From Deinococcus sp. (GTDB lineage: Bacteria > Deinococcota > Deinococci > JACQHA01), in NCBI GenBank assembly GCA_016199255.1, contig JACQHA010000201.1, positions 1 through 6,575 on the forward strand: 6,575 bases of DNA. The letters are read 5' to 3'. Made by a program: the position numbers and the translations under genes. The notes beneath the pieces are model-generated. The model was given only the letters and a program-made list of their open reading frames with translations, did not search any database and was not told the DNA's origin. Every line of letters starts with the position of its first letter. Positions within the stretch are counted from its first letter, which is position 1. Positions 6,118 through 6,575 of this stretch are shown piece after piece.

Positions 6118-6575
6118 CTACTCACACCCCACCAGAAAAGCCTCACTGTAGCCGAATTCCTGCACCATGACCTGCCGCACCTCGTCAGCCTCGATGGCAG
6201 TGGCAAAATAACCCACCCGCAGCCGCTGGATCCGGCTGCCAGTCTGGGCCAGGCGGAAGGCCCTATAGCCGCGGGCGGTGAGCTGGGCAATGCGCCGCTC
6301 CAAATCCTCCACGTTGGCGCCAGCTGCTAGCTGGATGGCACAGGTGCCCTCTTCACCACCCCGCAAGCCAAAGGATTCAGAGCGGGCGGGCGGCGTCGCC
6401 GGCTGCTGGGGGGCGCTCCCCACTGCCGAGGGGGCACTGCCCAGGCCCTGAGGTGGCGCACCCAAACCACTGTCTCTGGTGGGATTCAGGGAGGGGATGG
6501 GGGGCACAGCACTCTGGGAGGTCACTGCCGGGATAGTGTTGCTGGGTGCCACCGGCTGGGGAGGCGCCACCACCA
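6118..6575 (-). CDS. SPOR-domain protein, C-terminal part (5' end outside window)
   Basis: SPOR domains bind glycan strands of peptidoglycan that lack stem peptides and bring proteins to the division site or the cell wall. About 151 residues are visible and the frame is open at the window edge; the GTG codons there lie in a proline-rich stretch and are unlikely to be the start. Counting from the codon at 6571-6573, residues 3-68 are a Pro/Ala/Ser/Gly-rich linker of low complexity, and residues 77-149 form the SPOR fold: strand TCAIQLAA, helix VEDLERRIAQLTARGY, strand AFRLAQ, strand IQRLRVGYF, helix AIEADEVRQVMVQEFGY, strand EAFLVGC. The layout (upstream part, linker, terminal SPOR) predicts an N-terminal membrane anchor or signal peptide outside the window. 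Two cysteines, 78 and 150, frame the domain. It is probably cotranscribed with the ribokinase downstream, with no evident functional link. The exact protein cannot be named. Confidence 0.85.
   Translation of the reverse strand, partial: VVAPPQPVAPSNTIPAVTSQSAVPPIPSLNPTRDSGLGAPPQGLGSAPSAVGSAPQQPATPPARSESFGLRGGEEGTCAIQLAAGANVEDLERRIAQLTARGYRAFRLAQTGSRIQRLRVGYFATAIEADEVRQVMVQEFGYSEAFLVGCE

Noticed and set aside
6106..6119. Small hairpin AGGGT-CAGC-ACCCT at the stop of the SPOR gene
   Set aside because: The stem is only 5 base pairs, has no following T-run on the - strand and overlaps the stop codon, so it is not a credible terminator.
297..6330. Frequent CTAG tetramers (twelve counted by eye)
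   Set aside because: The number is below or near what base composition predicts, so it shows neither strong avoidance nor enrichment.
6345..6575. Repetitive-looking Pro/Ala/Ser/Gly-rich coding stretch
   Set aside because: It is an ordinary low-complexity linker of a SPOR-domain protein with no exact tandem repeat unit.

Overview
The window is GC-rich (roughly 60-65% by eye), gene-dense bacterial DNA. It holds seven protein genes with almost no spare sequence, and I see no RNA gene, mobile element, CRISPR array or origin. Five genes run on the + strand (1-5174) and two on the - strand (5171-6575); the two sets converge on a shared 4-base stop-codon overlap. The organism cannot be placed firmly. 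GC-rich codon use, a LarC protein, a proline-linked SPOR envelope protein and a bacterial-type PEP carboxylase would fit Chloroflexota or another GC-rich thermophile-like lineage, but this is a weak inference. All seven stops are TAG or TAA, with no TGA.

Plus strand, left to right. First is the C-terminal end of LarC, which inserts nickel into the nickel-pincer cofactor of lactate racemase; its start lies outside the window. One base later comes a DUF457/YdjM-type membrane protein with a complete set of His/Asp metal-ligand-like residues. Third is a small soluble protein that looks like a relative of a small cytochrome-c-like family but has no cysteine at all. After a 111-126-base gap with a perfect but apparently unpaired Shine-Dalgarno sequence, there is a protein that resembles an HExxH metallopeptidase-like family with a broken HExxH. 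Only 3 bases after it starts a full-length phosphoenolpyruvate carboxylase (ppc). Its catalytic motifs are intact, but two of the four residues known to bind the feedback inhibitor aspartate in the E. coli enzyme are replaced.

Minus strand, right to left. The C-terminal end of a SPOR-domain (peptidoglycan-binding) protein is followed after 35 bases by a full-length ribokinase, which starts at a GTG with a good ribosome binding site.

The five + genes are close enough to be one or two transcription units. Only the unknown gene-ppc pair is tight enough to suggest a shared role: PEP carboxylase refills oxaloacetate for the TCA cycle and amino acids. No complete new system is evident. The most interesting signals are the three cases of conserved-motif loss: the inhibitor site of PEP carboxylase, the haem motif of the cytochrome-like protein, and the zinc motif of the peptidase-like protein.
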